Source of the DNA: Photobacterium lutimaris
GTDB lineage: Bacteria; Pseudomonadota; Gammaproteobacteria; Enterobacterales; Vibrionaceae
Direction of reading: 5' to 3'
DNA: 64,000 nt
NCBI RefSeq assembly: GCF_003025555.1
Contig: NZ_PYMH01000004.1
Span: 62,001 to 126,000, forward strand
Part shown: one piece after another, positions 61,741 through 64,000 of the stretch
How positions within the stretch are numbered: position 1 is the first letter of the stretch
Layout: every line of letters begins with the position of its first letter
Notes under the pieces: model-generated
Seen by the model: only the letters and a program-made list of their open reading frames with translations
Databases searched by the model: none
Told to the model about the DNA's origin: nothing
Position numbers and translations under genes: made by a program

Positions 61741-62763
61741 TTAGCCGCTTCTTTTACTCATTTTATTGGCATACATACGCTTATCGGTTTGAATATACAA
61801 TTCAGTGAGATCTAAACTTTCGTTTTCCTTCACGCTCATACAACCATAGCTGACACTGAAGTTATGGGGATAACCTGCAAAGGCTTTGTGCTTGGCCAGG
61901 GTCACTTGATAGTTAGCCTCAATTTGCTGGCAGCGTGCATTGAGATCTGACTCGTTGGTGTCTTGAGTTAGCACTATAAACTCATCGCCACCGACCCGAG
62001 CGACAATATCACTGGCACGGGTGACTTTTTTAATTTCCGTTGCCAGCGTTTGGATCGCAATATCGCCACACTCATGACCGAGTTGGTTATTTATCTGTTT
62101 CAGGTTATCTGAATCGAAATAGGCGATGGCAATAGATTTGATCTTTTGTTGCAATCCCACTGTACTTGTTTGGGTACAGGGGGAGTGGGATTTGCGCATG
62201 ATTTTGTGCGCCAACACAGAGAGCCCACGTCGGTTATAGACACCTGTTAGTTCATCGGTAATCGCCAGTTTTCTAACTTGTTCATAGGCATCGATGAGTT
62301 TGAGATCAGCTGTAATGAGCTCTTTAAGTTGTTCGAGAAGCTGAAAGAGGGTGTCATTATACTGACTTGGCTTTGTGTCAATGGCGCAGATAGTGCCAAA
62401 CACGGTGTTGTCAGGCCAGTAAAGCGGCATACCAAAATAGGAACGAATAGGTCCTTCTTTTACAAAGGGGATTTGGCGCCATGTTGGGTGGTTAGCGGGA
62501 TCGGCGACGTAAAGAGGGGCGCCTTTTTCAATGACATGCCGACAGAAGCTATTCATTTCATAAGGCCAGGCATCACAGGGCTTGAGAAAATTATCCTTTC
62601 CTCGGCTTGTTCGTACAGTAAAGAATTCATCATTACGCAACTGAACAATAGCACCGCAGCTGCAGTCAAAGAGCTGCGAAATTAAATCGACGGTTTTTTG
62701 CCATTTTTCTAAATCTAGCTCTGGGTGATCATTTAAAGTAAGGAATTGTGTCCGTTCAAACAT
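61741..62763 (-). CDS. GAF-GGDEF diguanylate cyclase, cytoplasmic
   Basis: ATG 62763 follows AGGAGG by six bases and gives 340 residues. Residues about 20-150 form a GAF sensor (FCRHVIEKGAPLYVADPA, SYFGMPLYWPDNTVFGTICAID in short pieces), then a GGDEF domain with LTGVYNRRG and GGDEF at 258-262. RASD at 249-252, five residues ahead, is an intact inhibitory c-di-GMP site. It should make c-di-GMP from two GTP with product inhibition. No membrane segment. The GAF ligand is unknown. Confidence 0.92.
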   Translation of the reverse strand: MFERTQFLTLNDHPELDLEKWQKTVDLISQLFDCSCGAIVQLRNDEFFTVRTSRGKDNFLKPCDAWPYEMNSFCRHVIEKGAPLYVADPANHPTWRQIPFVKEGPIRSYFGMPLYWPDNTVFGTICAIDTKPSQYNDTLFQLLEQLKELITADLKLIDAYEQVRKLAITDELTGVYNRRGLSVLAHKIMRKSHSPCTQTSTVGLQQKIKSIAIAYFDSDNLKQINNQLGHECGDIAIQTLATEIKKVTRASDIVARVGGDEFIVLTQDTNESDLNARCQQIEANYQVTLAKHKAFAGYPHNFSVSYGCMSVKENESLDLTELYIQTDKRMYANKMSKRSG

Positions 62764-62919
62764 ACTCAGCCTCCTGATCAGCAAGTAAAGTATATACCGC
62801 AAAAAAAGAGAATGATGTGAAAGTCAGCAAAGAGAGTGATTTTTATGATCGCTGTGAGGGTATTATCCGCTTAACAACTTGTGCCTTATTTCATGATTAG
62901 TTGTCACACAGGAAAATAC

Positions 62920-62943
62920 AAGGGAGAGTGAACACTCTCCCTT
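62920..62943 (-). terminator. Hairpin after the 62959 lipoprotein gene
   Basis: Perfect arms AAGGGAGAGTG / CACTCTCCCTT with a tight two-base loop, T-rich on the minus strand beyond it. Confidence 0.6.
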
Positions 62944-62958
62944 AGGAGAGGGAATAAG

Positions 62959-63807
62959 TTATGAGCAAACGAACCACGAGTTAGCAGGAGCTGTAATGTA
63001 AGAGCTACGGTGCCAGCTAACTCTCTCTAATGCGGGGGCGGTTCTGATATCGCCCTTGAATTTGTCTTGTACTGATACTTTAACCAAGCCATTGTTCACA
63101 CTAAAGACTTGTCCGCGATAGGTATGACCAAGATTGGTTTGATGCGGGTGATCATATAAGCAGACCGTTGCTCCAACACTGGAATAGATATACTTGCTTT
63201 CTTCACCCCATGGCGCTGTTGTTGGTGAAGCCGGTTGGTTAATCGCATGCATGGTGGCACTTGTCGGTGCTAATTGACGCAGTGGTGAATAGGGTTCATA
63301 ACCAAGGACCTGTGCACTTTCGTACCATTGGTTCTGGTTGACTTGGGTATTTTCATTCAACCGTAGAGTAACAAAGGGACCATCTAAACATAAATCCGCC
63401 CAAAGCGCTGTGCTGGTAATTTTAGCGGAGAACAGCGGCATCTCGTTGGGGGTATTGGCTGCGCTGACACACCAGCTGCCACTATCTTGATCAATGAGTT
63501 GGCCTCCGTTGGTATCACAGACCCGTTTGGCTAATGTTTGGTACTCAGCTATATCATTGGCAGCCTGTTTAGGGCTTGTTGAGCAATAGCGATATGTATA
63601 GGCAAATGTGTTCTTAGGGTAGAACACGCCTTTATCGACAACAGCCCCGTTTCGGCGGGTATCGGTGAGAGCAATGAAACGTTGGGTTGAGTCGTAGAAA
63701 CTGTATTCCCCGCTCCGCCTGACGGTGTCAGGATTAGAACTACAGCCACTGAGTAATAACGGGATAACTAAGGAGAGTGGAAAGAGTTTTTGCACCAACG
63801 AAAACAT
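62959..63807 (-). CDS. Lipoprotein of unknown function
   Basis: 282 residues from ATG 63807 behind GGAGGT (GTG 63810 is also possible). Lipobox LSGC (Cys22). The mature protein is rich in beta-type sequence with several Cys (YCSTSP, RVCDTNGG, GSWCVSA, DLCLDG, TVCLYD, WFVCS) and a possible SH3-like stretch (HTYRGQVFSVNNGLVKVSV) near the C-terminus. No known enzyme motif. It stands alone, followed by a terminator. Confidence 0.75.
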   Translation of the reverse strand: MFSLVQKLFPLSLVIPLLLSGCSSNPDTVRRSGEYSFYDSTQRFIALTDTRRNGAVVDKGVFYPKNTFAYTYRYCSTSPKQAANDIAEYQTLAKRVCDTNGGQLIDQDSGSWCVSAANTPNEMPLFSAKITSTALWADLCLDGPFVTLRLNENTQVNQNQWYESAQVLGYEPYSPLRQLAPTSATMHAINQPASPTTAPWGEESKYIYSSVGATVCLYDHPHQTNLGHTYRGQVFSVNNGLVKVSVQDKFKGDIRTAPALERVSWHRSSYITAPANSWFVCS

Positions 63808-63961
63808 CACGCATCTACCTCCAACGCCAACAACATGACTAATGCCGGAACACTTACATAAGACTAAAGTGTTATCTATGTCACAAAATAGCTTGGCTAT
63901 AAGTATATCGGATTTACATCGAACTGCTTGGAATGTCGGTGAAGCCGGTATCTTGCGGGAA

Positions 63962-63992
63962 TATACCCAAGCACCTTGCGGTTACTTGGGTA
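63962..63992. repeat. ATACCCAAG palindromic repeat, copy 3
   Basis: TATACCCAAG and CTTGGGTA arms around CACCTTGCGGTTA, at the window end. The 63811-63961 DNA has no gene. Confidence 0.65.
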
Positions 63993-64000
63993 AGAGTTTA

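Overview
The window looks like a chromosomal segment of a marine gammaproteobacterium, most likely Vibrionaceae (Vibrio, Photobacterium or a relative). This rests on an estimated mid-40s GC content, an OmpU-like porin, crr-dependent PTS permeases without their own EIIA, DUF2799-type lipoproteins and the short palindromic intergenic repeat built on ATACCCAAG. The assignment is inferred from gene content, not from a marker gene.

Region 1 (1-19.6 kb) is a sulfated-polysaccharide utilisation locus. It holds the 5' end of an anaerobic sulfatase-maturating radical SAM enzyme and five exported Cys-type sulfatases (CxPSR). Three proteins of the glycoamylase-like (alpha/alpha)6 fold accompany them: one lipoprotein, one periplasmic, one apparently cytoplasmic. 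There is also an ExoP-type carbohydrate-binding lipoprotein on a Gly-rich stalk, a small helical periplasmic protein, an outer-membrane beta-barrel and a DUF2799-like lipoprotein. A recurrent palindromic operator (consensus CGAAACGTTTATATT, LacI-family style) precedes most of these genes, so the locus looks like one regulon whose regulator lies outside the window. Its right edge is decaying: there is a sulfatase remnant (about 19.4-19.6 kb), a PadR-type regulator with a small partner, a doubtful 76-aa ORF and the N-terminal stub of a glutathione S-transferase gene.

Region 2 (21-34 kb) is mixed. It contains a phosphotransferase-fold kinase, an alpha/beta hydrolase, a GNAT protein, a solitary codon-optimised heparinase II/III-fold lyase (PL15-like), a di-haem cytochrome c peroxidase, a NagE-like PTS permease, two LysR regulators, DadA and two tiny membrane or lipoprotein genes.

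Region 3 (34-40 kb) is a complete agmatine deiminase pathway: AguA, an AguD-like antiporter, carbamate kinase, a TetR regulator and putrescine carbamoyltransferase. A shared TGATTCTAAT motif stands before the three transcription units.

Region 4 (40-54.3 kb) is a mannoside/glycan locus: cytoplasmic GH2 beta-mannosidase, general porin, RpiR regulator, ROK sugar kinase, AraC regulator, fructose-type PTS (domain order B-C-A), GH38 alpha-mannosidase and GH20 beta-hexosaminidase. The three hydrolases match the linkages of an N-glycan core (alpha-Man, beta-Man-GlcNAc, beta-GlcNAc). All lack signal peptides, which implies uptake of oligosaccharides first.

Region 5 (54.4-64 kb) holds a patatin-like lipoprotein, YedI, a large ImpA-like (M88) metalloprotease with a C-terminal F5/8C domain, tRNA-Ser(UGA) followed by an 85-bp tandem repeat that carries tRNA 3'-end mimics, a small secreted protein, a GAF-GGDEF diguanylate cyclase and an unknown lipoprotein. 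The ImpA-like protease, the N-glycan-type hydrolases and the GlcNAc-type PTS together hint at glycoprotein foraging, but that is inference.
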